In this document: positions 19,412-28,513 of the stretch, piece by piece
Layout of the letters: each line of letters starts with the position of its first letter
Position numbering within the stretch: position 1 is the stretch's first letter
Origin: Grimontia indica
GTDB taxonomy: Bacteria > Pseudomonadota > Gammaproteobacteria > Enterobacterales > Vibrionaceae
Direction: 5' to 3'
Assembly (NCBI RefSeq): GCF_000333895.2
Contig: NZ_ANFM02000038.1
Location: 1-64,000 of the forward strand
Length of the DNA: 64,000 nucleotides
Program-made: the position numbers and the translations under genes
The notes under the pieces: model-generated
What the model was told of the DNA's origin: nothing
What the model saw: only the letters and a program-made list of their open reading frames with translations
Databases searched by the model: none

Positions 19412-19849
19412 GTGGCGTACCTTGCTCGAAATTAAGTATTTTCTTGCGACCACGGATACGGCTTCGTGTGTCGGTGTATTAAACGGGCGGGACAGATTTC
19501 ACGACATGGTGTCTGGTTTTTTGTTCAATTGGTTTTAGTGAAACCAGTTTCTGTTGGCCGAGCGTCGTCACATAAAGTGGCAAAAGGTCTGCGATCTCTC
19601 AAGCTGCGAGGTGCGTATTCAGATTAAAATCAGTACTATTGCGGGCGTAGTAAAATAGGAATTCGCACTAAAGTGCTATAAAAAACTGAAAATCAGCATG
19701 GGAAATGACTGATTTCTTGGTTTGTTTGCCTTTTCAGTCAAGGTATCTCAGTGTGTTAGACACACGAGCATCTTTGGTCGAAAACCGGCGTTTTTACTCT
19801 CTGATTGTGTTGTGGCACCTTTGGGTGACCAAAGAAGAAAGGAAGTATC
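19412..19849. other. Divergent region between RTX gene and yeaC
   Basis: 438 bp with no credible gene. It should carry promoters for the RTX gene and yeaC. A small GCACT-aa-AGTGC inverted repeat lies at 19665-19676 next to TATAAAA. GAAAGGAAG before 19850 is the yeaC ribosome site. Confidence 0.45.
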
Positions 19850-20134
19850 ATGGATATCGAGCAGTTGCTGTCCACCATCACCCCAGACGCTTATGAACGC
19901 TTGTTGTATGCGGTAGAAACCGGTAAATGGCCTGAAGGCACGACACTGACACCGGAGCAACGCGACAATGCTATCCAGGTTGTGATGCTCTATCAATCTC
20001 GCCACAACACGGAGCCGCAACATATGACGGTTGCGGCAGGTGGTGATATTACAATGAAGTCGAAAGCGCAGTTAAAACGAGAGTTTGCGCCGAATCAGGA
20101 AACGATTGTTCAGACCAAGCTGAGCGAAGAATAA
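19850..20134 (+). CDS. yeaC: DUF1315 protein YeaC
   Basis: A 94-residue YeaC/DUF1315-family protein of unknown function, cytoplasmic, with the typical start MDIEQLLSTITPDAYERL and a conserved KLK/KSKAQLKREF region towards the C-terminus. ATG at 19850 follows AAAGGAAG. In E. coli yeaC lies between msrB and pncA-ansA-sppA. Here it is in the same neighbourhood but flanked on both sides by large RTX genes on the opposite strand. Confidence 0.9.
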   Translation: MDIEQLLSTITPDAYERLLYAVETGKWPEGTTLTPEQRDNAIQVVMLYQSRHNTEPQHMTVAAGGDITMKSKAQLKREFAPNQETIVQTKLSEE

Positions 20135-20167
20135 AAAAGCGCCGACGTGAAGTCGGCGTTTTTCTTT
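20133..20167. terminator. Bidirectional terminator, yeaC / second RTX gene
   Basis: Stem CGCCGAC-gtgaa-GTCGGCG flanked by AAAAAA and TTTTTCTTT between convergent genes. Confidence 0.9.
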
Positions 20168-20196
20168 AGGTTATTTGGAAGACCGAGAGCACCTCT

Positions 20197-22359
20197 TTAG
20201 AAGATGTCATTACCTGCCTGAGTGATGTTTTCTGCATCTGTCCAAAGGGTGATTTGCTCACCAGAGATGTCAGACGAGAACACATAAGCCTTAAGTGTCG
20301 AGGCTTGGTCTTCCGTTAATCCCATTTGCTGGATCATTGCCGGTGTGAGTTCTGCATTCGCTGTTGCATCTGCTTCATAAGTCCAGCGAGGGCCGGCAAA
20401 GTCAAAGGTATCGTCACCACCACCTAAATAAGCAACAAATCCATCCCAATCACCACGTTCTGTATCGTCTGATTGCGCCAAGATTGAATGCTCTTTTATC
20501 GTCACCGTTTGATTGCCATCATCACCGACAATTGCCTCAACGCCTGCGATCACATTGCCGTTAACTGTGGTGTCAGATTGATAAGCCGCACCTGTGAAGT
20601 CAACATGCACATCGCCGGACACTTCCAAAACATCAAATCCCGTTGCTGCATTGTAGACTTGGTCATTTACAACGCGTCCATTAGAGAGTGTTTTGGTTTC
20701 ACCAGCAAAATCTTCAATGTCGAATACCAGAATGTCGGAGCCGATGCCGCCTGTGTAGGTATCTATGCCTTCCCCGCCATCCAGTCGGTTATTTGTACCG
20801 TTACCGGCGTAAAGCTCATCGTTACCCGCTCCACCAAGAAGGGTGTTGCTACCTGCGTTGCCGAAAAGCTTGTCGTTACCCGCGCCGCCGTCAAGCGTAT
20901 CGTTCCCTGCTTTGCCATAGAGCACGTCGTCGCCTTCACCACCGTGCACGGTGTCGTTGCCGTGACCACCTCGAATGTCATCGGCACCTTCATCGCCGTA
21001 AAGAGTGTCGTCACCCTTTCCGCCAAAGATTTTGTCATCACCTTCACCGCCGTGAACGATATCTGCATCATCCCCAGCATGGATCGTGTCGTTACCGGTT
21101 CCACCGTCAATCGTATCTTTGTCACTGACTTCTTTTTCTGCGGTGACTTCGACAGTGAATACCGTGTCATTGAAATCTTTATCGCCCAGACCGCGTAGGT
21201 CTTCCCAAGCTGAAATATCGCCTGAGTTTCTCTCGTGATCCAGATTCCCAGTATTTTCAGTGGCCTGCGATACAAAAACATCGCTGGTTACTGAGCCTTG
21301 TGACACTGTTGGTGTGCCATCAAGAGTGAGGATGACTTCGCCTTTATCAAATCCTGCACGATCACCATCGGGGATCAGGAAAAGGCCCATTTTCTCGCCG
21401 CCTGTGGTGTCGATGTCGATCTTCAGCGAAGACACATGCTTAACGTTGTCGGCGACGATAACAGCACGAATAACGTTTCCGTTACTGTCGAGAATGTAGT
21501 AGCCCAAGCTGTTATTGTATGCCGCACTATGGCTGAAGCTGCTCAAATCCAAACGCGCCTTTTCAGTACCAGAGATATCAAACAGTGCATCAGAGCCACG
21601 GTCAATCTGAACCGTTTCTTTGCTGATTCGACCGCCAAAAATCAGATCATCACCCGCGCCACCATTGATGGTATCGTCGCCTTCATCACCGAAAATAGTG
21701 TCGTTGTCTGGGAGTTTGGAGCGAGGTTGGGTCACGTTGATTTGGAACGTGGTGTCATTGAAATCATTGTCACCTCCGCCCCAGAGATCTTCCCACTTGC
21801 TGGTAGAGCCGCTTTCACGCTCATGGTCGATACCATCTCCGTTCTCACTTTTCTGAGAAGTGAAGACTGCCGCTGAGCTTGAACCTTGGGTAACTGTCGC
21901 AGAGTTGGTTGAAAGGTCGAGATTCACTTCGCCTTTGTCAAAACCTTTGCGATCGCCATCAGGGATAAGGAAGAGTCCTAGTTTTGCTCCTCCCTCAGTC
22001 GCTATATCGTCAAGGTTAATGGCGCTGACATTTTTCACGTTGTCTGCAACGATGACAGCTTTCAGGACACTGCCATCTTCATCAAGAATGTAGTAGCCAA
22101 GACTGTTGTTATAGGCTGCGCTATGGGTGAAGTGTGAAAAATCGAGAGAGACAGCATCACCACCACTGATGTCAAAAGTACCATCAGCCGAGCGAGACAA
22201 AGAAATATCACTAGTAAAACCAGATGAACCGCCACCATTAAGGATATCGTTACCTGCACCACCTTTTATCATGTCGTTACCTTCGTAACCGAAGATGGTG
22301 TCATTACCACTTGTGCCATTTAATTTGTCATTCGCATAGGTGCCGGTAAACGTTGCCAT
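20197..22359 (-). CDS. RTX protein with two DUF4114-type domains (720 aa)
   Basis: Predicted type I-secreted calcium-binding protein with ATG at 22359. Order: RTX block (about 1-45), a first DUF4114-like domain (50-215, ending WEDLWGGGDNDFNDTTF), a short RTX linker, a second near-identical DUF4114-like domain (245-405, ending WEDLRGLGDKDFNDTVF), an RTX array (about 410-545), and a 175-residue C-terminal module homologous to that of the 588-residue RTX protein. No signal peptide is seen. The two internal domains arose by duplication, visible also in the DNA. Function is unknown; adhesion or surface-layer roles are guesses. Confidence 0.87.
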   Translation of the reverse strand: MATFTGTYANDKLNGTSGNDTIFGYEGNDMIKGGAGNDILNGGGSSGFTSDISLSRSADGTFDISGGDAVSLDFSHFTHSAAYNNSLGYYILDEDGSVLKAVIVADNVKNVSAINLDDIATEGGAKLGLFLIPDGDRKGFDKGEVNLDLSTNSATVTQGSSSAAVFTSQKSENGDGIDHERESGSTSKWEDLWGGGDNDFNDTTFQINVTQPRSKLPDNDTIFGDEGDDTINGGAGDDLIFGGRISKETVQIDRGSDALFDISGTEKARLDLSSFSHSAAYNNSLGYYILDSNGNVIRAVIVADNVKHVSSLKIDIDTTGGEKMGLFLIPDGDRAGFDKGEVILTLDGTPTVSQGSVTSDVFVSQATENTGNLDHERNSGDISAWEDLRGLGDKDFNDTVFTVEVTAEKEVSDKDTIDGGTGNDTIHAGDDADIVHGGEGDDKIFGGKGDDTLYGDEGADDIRGGHGNDTVHGGEGDDVLYGKAGNDTLDGGAGNDKLFGNAGSNTLLGGAGNDELYAGNGTNNRLDGGEGIDTYTGGIGSDILVFDIEDFAGETKTLSNGRVVNDQVYNAATGFDVLEVSGDVHVDFTGAAYQSDTTVNGNVIAGVEAIVGDDGNQTVTIKEHSILAQSDDTERGDWDGFVAYLGGGDDTFDFAGPRWTYEADATANAELTPAMIQQMGLTEDQASTLKAYVFSSDISGEQITLWTDAENITQAGNDIF

Positions 22360-22565
22360 CGTACTACTCCCTGATCTTAAGTCTTTGCTTATTTAGCGCT
22401 TTCTACTGAGGTGTAAATTTATTTAACAGTGTCAATACACTATTCAACTAAGCACTAATCACAAGACAGTCAGTAGGTTTTCAGTTGAATATCAGGGGTG
22501 GGAATGAGTTTTTTGGGTTTGAATGGCCAGAAAAGTATGAGGGATTGTTCAGTGGAAGTATGACC

Positions 22566-22597
22566 AAAAACAACAAAGGCCAGCGTATGCCGGCCTT
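22566..22597 (-). terminator. ansA terminator
   Basis: Minus-strand stem AAGGCCgGC-atac-GCtGGCCTT followed by TGTTGTTTTT. Confidence 0.8.
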
Positions 22598-22621
22598 CTA
22601 CATTGTCTGTTTTTCTGAATA

Positions 22622-23632
22622 TCAGAGCGACAATTCGCCGCGGAGGTCTTGTTGAAGTTGGGTGCGAATGGCATCCATTGGCAAGTCCTGACTCAGAAGA
22701 AAGTGCAGTTTCGCCAGTGCTGCTTCCGGGGTCATGTCATAACCGCTAAGAACGCCTGCTTCTGCCAGCGCACAACCTGTAGCGTAACCGCCCATATTGA
22801 CTTTACCTGCCAGACACTGGGTCAGATTCAACACCACAACGCCGCGATCAGTCGCTTCGCGAAGCAGGCCTAGCAGCTCTTGATTCTGAGGTGCGTTGCC
22901 CACACCAAAGGTCAGCAGGATCATCGCATTCACTGGTTGTTTCAGCGCATTGCGGATCACTTCCGGCGAAATCCCCGGATACATCATGATAATGGCAACA
23001 GGCTGTTCGGTAATCGTGTGAACTTTGAAAGCACCTTCCGGCTTCTTATCGATTTCTGCACCGTGGAGCTGGATGTTAATACCCGCTTCCAACAGAGGCG
23101 GCAGATTTGGCGACGTAAAAGCATTGAAACCATCTGCATGGGATTTGGTGCTACGGTTACCGCGAAGAAGCTGGTTGTTGAAGAACAAGGTCACTTCATT
23201 GATAGGGTAATTCGCAGCGATATGCAGTGCGTTCAACAGATTCGCCTGACCGTCAGAACGCAGTTCTGCCAACGGGATTTGTGATCCTGTCACGATGACG
23301 GGTTTATCCAGGTTCTCCAGCATAAAGGAGAGCGCAGAGGCGGTGTATGCCATGGTGTCTGTACCATGGAGAATCACGAAGCCATCGTACTTATCGTAGT
23401 TGTCACGAATATCGTCAGCAATGCGTTGCCACTCTGCAGGGGTCATGTCGGCGGAGTCGATCAGCGGGCTGTATTCGTGAATAGTGAATTCAGGCATCTC
23501 AGGGCGATGGAATTCCGGCATTTGTTGGAGTTGTTGTTGCATGAAGCCAGACACAGGAATGTAGCCCTGCTCTGATTTCAGCATGCCGATTGTGCCGCCA
23601 GTGTAGGCGATATAAATGTGTTTTCTTTCCAT
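22622..23632 (-). CDS. ansA: L-asparaginase I, cytoplasmic
   Basis: Hydrolyses L-asparagine to aspartate and ammonia; this is the type I cytoplasmic form without a signal peptide. 336 residues starting at ATG 23632 (MERKHIYIAYTGGTIGM); a GTG two codons earlier is possible. The nucleophile T14 in TGGTIG and the second catalytic threonine in HGTDTMAYT are intact, as is the SQIPLAELRSDG segment. It lies directly downstream of sppA on the same strand, with a terminator between them, as part of the conserved ansA-sppA neighbourhood. Confidence 0.96.
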   Translation of the reverse strand: MERKHIYIAYTGGTIGMLKSEQGYIPVSGFMQQQLQQMPEFHRPEMPEFTIHEYSPLIDSADMTPAEWQRIADDIRDNYDKYDGFVILHGTDTMAYTASALSFMLENLDKPVIVTGSQIPLAELRSDGQANLLNALHIAANYPINEVTLFFNNQLLRGNRSTKSHADGFNAFTSPNLPPLLEAGINIQLHGAEIDKKPEGAFKVHTITEQPVAIIMMYPGISPEVIRNALKQPVNAMILLTFGVGNAPQNQELLGLLREATDRGVVVLNLTQCLAGKVNMGGYATGCALAEAGVLSGYDMTPEAALAKLHFLLSQDLPMDAIRTQLQQDLRGELSL

Positions 23633-23688
23633 CTTCACAACTTAAATGTAGCCGAGGTAGTGCGCGCATTATACGGAGTGGATGCACG

Positions 23689-23717
23689 AAAAAAACCCCC
23701 GGATTTCGCCGGGGGTT
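23689..23717 (-). terminator. sppA terminator
   Basis: Minus-strand stem AACCCCCGG-cgaaat-CCGGGGGTT followed by a T-run. Confidence 0.92.
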
Positions 23718-23728
23718 GTTGAGAGGTC

Positions 23729-25585
23729 TCAGTTTTCGTAATAACTACAATTCGGACAGAGCGCGTATTGTCCGTTTGGATCATTGAAGTTATTCAGGTT
23801 GTTTATTTCAGTAACTGCGTGGTTAGCAAACTGTTGAACTGCATCAGGCAGTTTGACGGCTTCGTTCAATCCGAGCGTTACCATCGCCTGGTTCATGAAC
23901 TCATAGATGAATTGCTGTGCTGGGGTGAGCGGCTCTTCCATCCAGTTCAATGAATAATCGGTTACTTGAGCCAGTTCTGCTGCAACGGTAATGGCATCGT
24001 CAAAGTCGCCCATTTGGTCAACCAAGCCACGTTTCATCGCATCGTAACCCGTCCATACGCGGCCTTGCGCCACTTGATCGACATCTTGGAGTGATAGGTT
24101 ACGTTGGCTGGCGACTAGGCCAATAAAGCGCTGGTAACCATTTTCAATCCCAAGCTGCATGATGTTGCTGATTTCTTCTGGCAACGCTCGTGTGACCCCG
24201 ACACCCGCAAATGGTGTGGTGCCGATACCGTCGTTATAAACACCGTACTTCGCCAGCACATCTTCGAAGGTGGTCAGAATACCGAAGATACCGATAGACC
24301 CTGTGATGGTAGTTGGCTGCGCGAGTATGCGGTCCGCGCTTGAGGATATCCAATAACCGCCGGACGCTGCTACGCTAGACATGGATACGACGACGGGCTT
24401 GCCCGCCTGTTTCAGCGCATCCACTTCGTTGCGGATCACTTCAGAGGCAAAGGCGCTGCCGCCTGGGCTGTCTACACGCAAAACCACCGCTTTAATTGAA
24501 TCGTTCAGGCGTGCATCACGTAGTAGGCCAGCAGTGGTATCACCACCGATAGTGCCTTCTGATTCAAAGCCATCCACGATGGCACCGCTTGCAACGACCA
24601 CGGCAATTTGGTCTGCCTTAGGCAATTCAAAGTTCAGCGGCGCGTAATCATAGAAGCTCACATAGTTGAAGCTGTCTTCCCCATCGCTGCCAAATACTTC
24701 TGCCAGACGGGTACGGATTTGTTGGCGGGTCATCAGTTCATCGACCAAGCCCATGTTGTAGGCTAATTTTGCGAAATCACCGTTTGCTGCCTTGAGGTTG
24801 GCAATCAGAGTGTCAGCATCCGGTGAGAGGGTTGAAACCTCGATGTTACGGTTGGTGGCAATGTCATCGACAAATGCGCCCCAAAGCTGATTCAGCCAAA
24901 CAGAGTTTGCTTCGCGCGCTTCCTCAGACATGCCCGTGCGTGTGTATGGTTCAACAAATGATTTGTAAGTTCCGACGCGGAAAACGTGCGTAGTGATATC
25001 TAGGTTTTCCAGCAGGTCTTTGAAGTAGAGGTTATAGGTGCCATAGCCACGCAACAGCACTGCGCCGTCCGGTGCCATGAAAATCTCGTCGGCATAGCTG
25101 GCGAGGTAATATTGGCTCTGGTTGTAGTGCCCACCAATAGCAACCACAGGTTTGCCAGTGGCTTTGAATTCATTAATTGCTTTAGCGATGTAGCGAAGCT
25201 TGGTCAGGCTGGTTTCCGACATGTCGGACAGGCTGAGTACCATGCCGTTGATTTTGTCGTCTTTTGCGCCAGCACGGATTTGCTCGACGATATCGTAAAG
25301 CACGTTTTCAAACTGCATTTGCTGACCGAAAAGATTGCGTGTCGCGAAATCATAAGGGTCGACGCGGCGCTGCTTTTCAACGATTGGCCCAGAAATATCA
25401 ACCAGAAGCGCCCGCTCTGGTTGCTCAACCGGTTTAGTCGGTGTGGCATGCTCCATCGTAAACAGAAAATAGATCCCCACCAACATGGCAATGAACAGAA
25501 TATTCAGGATCAACTGACGGGTAAAACTGAGGGCTTTCCAAAACCACTTCAGTAAGGTGCCGATAAATTTAAAAAGCGTTTTCAT
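23729..25585 (-). CDS. sppA: Signal peptide peptidase SppA (protease IV)
   Basis: Inner-membrane serine protease with its catalytic domain in the periplasm, degrading cleaved signal peptides. 618 residues, the long 67K form with two ClpP-like S49 domains. A membrane anchor covers about residues 25-44. The catalytic lysine K208 (GTYKSF) sits in the N-terminal domain and the nucleophile S408 (AASGGYW) in the C-terminal one, as in E. coli (K209/S409). ATG at 25585. It diverges from fadH over 161 bp containing a FadR-type box. Confidence 0.96.
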   Translation of the reverse strand: MKTLFKFIGTLLKWFWKALSFTRQLILNILFIAMLVGIYFLFTMEHATPTKPVEQPERALLVDISGPIVEKQRRVDPYDFATRNLFGQQMQFENVLYDIVEQIRAGAKDDKINGMVLSLSDMSETSLTKLRYIAKAINEFKATGKPVVAIGGHYNQSQYYLASYADEIFMAPDGAVLLRGYGTYNLYFKDLLENLDITTHVFRVGTYKSFVEPYTRTGMSEEAREANSVWLNQLWGAFVDDIATNRNIEVSTLSPDADTLIANLKAANGDFAKLAYNMGLVDELMTRQQIRTRLAEVFGSDGEDSFNYVSFYDYAPLNFELPKADQIAVVVASGAIVDGFESEGTIGGDTTAGLLRDARLNDSIKAVVLRVDSPGGSAFASEVIRNEVDALKQAGKPVVVSMSSVAASGGYWISSSADRILAQPTTITGSIGIFGILTTFEDVLAKYGVYNDGIGTTPFAGVGVTRALPEEISNIMQLGIENGYQRFIGLVASQRNLSLQDVDQVAQGRVWTGYDAMKRGLVDQMGDFDDAITVAAELAQVTDYSLNWMEEPLTPAQQFIYEFMNQAMVTLGLNEAVKLPDAVQQFANHAVTEINNLNNFNDPNGQYALCPNCSYYEN

Positions 25586-25704
25586 TTGGTTATCCAGCTT
25601 CTTTTATTACCGGTAATCGTAACGAATCCTGTCCAATTAGAATAGAGGTGATTAATGTTGTAAAAATGTAAACAAACGTTTGAAACTTTTGTTTGAGTGG
25701 CTTA

Positions 25705-25721
25705 TCTTGGTCTGACCAGAA
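25705..25721. promoter_or_regulatory. Candidate FadR operator before fadH
   Basis: TCTTGGTCTGACCAGAA contains the perfect palindromic core TGGTC-T-GACCA, which matches the FadR consensus core (CTGGTCnGACC). It lies 25 bp before the fadH start, a repressor position. fadR itself is in this window. Confidence 0.75.
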
Positions 25722-25731
25722 CTAATAATAA

Positions 25732-27756
<2,025 letters not shown>

Positions 27757-27775
27757 GCCAGTAGTTTGAAAAACC

Positions 27776-27812
27776 ACAAAACCCGAGTGGAGTCGCCTCT
27801 CGGGTTTTGTGT
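27776..27812 (+). terminator. fadH terminator
   Basis: 12-bp stem ACAAAACCCGAG / CTCGGGTTTTGT with an 11-nt loop. Confidence 0.88.
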
Positions 27813-27853
27813 TATTTTGGAAAAGTGATTTTTAATTCTTTTCGGGACGATAT

Positions 27854-28402
27854 ATGGACGCGATAACTCTTCTTACCCAGCGCCGCTCAATTCCTCGTTT
27901 ACTGGCTCCGGCCCCGACTGGTGAAGCATTGGACAACATGCTGGCAGCCGGCCTCAGGGCACCGGATCATGGCGCGTTGACGCCTTGGGAGTTTGTCGTC
28001 GCGACAGGGGAAGGACTGGATAAGCTTTCTGCCATTTTGAAAAGCGCGGCAGAAGCCGACAACGAAGAAGACGCGGTGGTTGAGAAAGCAACCAAGTCAC
28101 CTTATCGCGCGCCTATGGTCATCACTGTGATTGCCCGCACCAAGCAACATGACAAAGTACCTGTGATTGAGCAGCACATCTCTGCAGGCTGCGCGGCACA
28201 GGCAATGCAGATGGCAGCAGTTGCGCAAGGTTTTCAGGGCTTCTGGCGTACCGGGAAATGGGCCTATCATTCTGTTGTTCGTGAAGCGTTTAACGTGTCA
28301 GGTGACGACGAGATCGTAGGGTTCCTCTACGTAGGCACACCGGATTGCACACCGGCTGGCGTGCCAAAGCGTGATACTGCAAAGTACGTGACGTACCTGT
28401 AA
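27854..28402 (+). CDS. ydjA: NAD(P)H nitroreductase YdjA
   Basis: A 182-residue FMN-dependent nitroreductase of the minimal YdjA type, forming a homodimer. Features: the RRSIPRLLAPAPTGEALDNML N-terminal region (phosphate-binding Arg-Arg-Ser), APDHGALTPWEF, and the late GFLYVGTP motif. Physiological substrate unknown. ATG at 27854. It precedes topB by about 110 bp, a pairing that also occurs in E. coli (ydjA-sppA-topB region). The palindrome following the stop may act on topB. Confidence 0.92.
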   Translation: MDAITLLTQRRSIPRLLAPAPTGEALDNMLAAGLRAPDHGALTPWEFVVATGEGLDKLSAILKSAAEADNEEDAVVEKATKSPYRAPMVITVIARTKQHDKVPVIEQHISAGCAAQAMQMAAVAQGFQGFWRTGKWAYHSVVREAFNVSGDDEIVGFLYVGTPDCTPAGVPKRDTAKYVTYL

Positions 28403-28429
28403 AACCTGACTTCGTTCCATTTGACAATT

Positions 28430-28449
28430 AACTGGATGTATATCCAGTT
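28430..28449. promoter_or_regulatory. LexA-like palindrome upstream of topB
   Basis: AACTGGATGTATATCCAGTT is the core of a longer perfect inverted repeat (28424-28455, 14-bp arms, GTAT centre). It has the CTG-N10-CAG geometry of SOS boxes, with CTGG/CCAG half-sites such as those in the E. coli cho (ydjQ) operator. TTGACA overlaps the left end at 28421-28426. It is 64 bp before the topB ATG. Alternatively it is the ydjA terminator, though only two T follow the stem. Confidence 0.55.
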
Positions 28450-28513
28450 AATTGTTGTTAACTTCCCTGAATTTCGATAAATTGTGGGTTCATCGTCCGA
28501 GACTTCCAACGAT

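Noticed and set aside
20488-21281. Long frames on both strands inside the second RTX gene
   Set aside because: Artefacts of repetitive RTX codons; the 720-codon frame explains the region fully.
25673-25682. CAAACGTTTG palindrome before fadH as a PsrA site
   Set aside because: PsrA-type sites have a spacer of 2-4 bp between CAAAC and GTTTG; here there is none.
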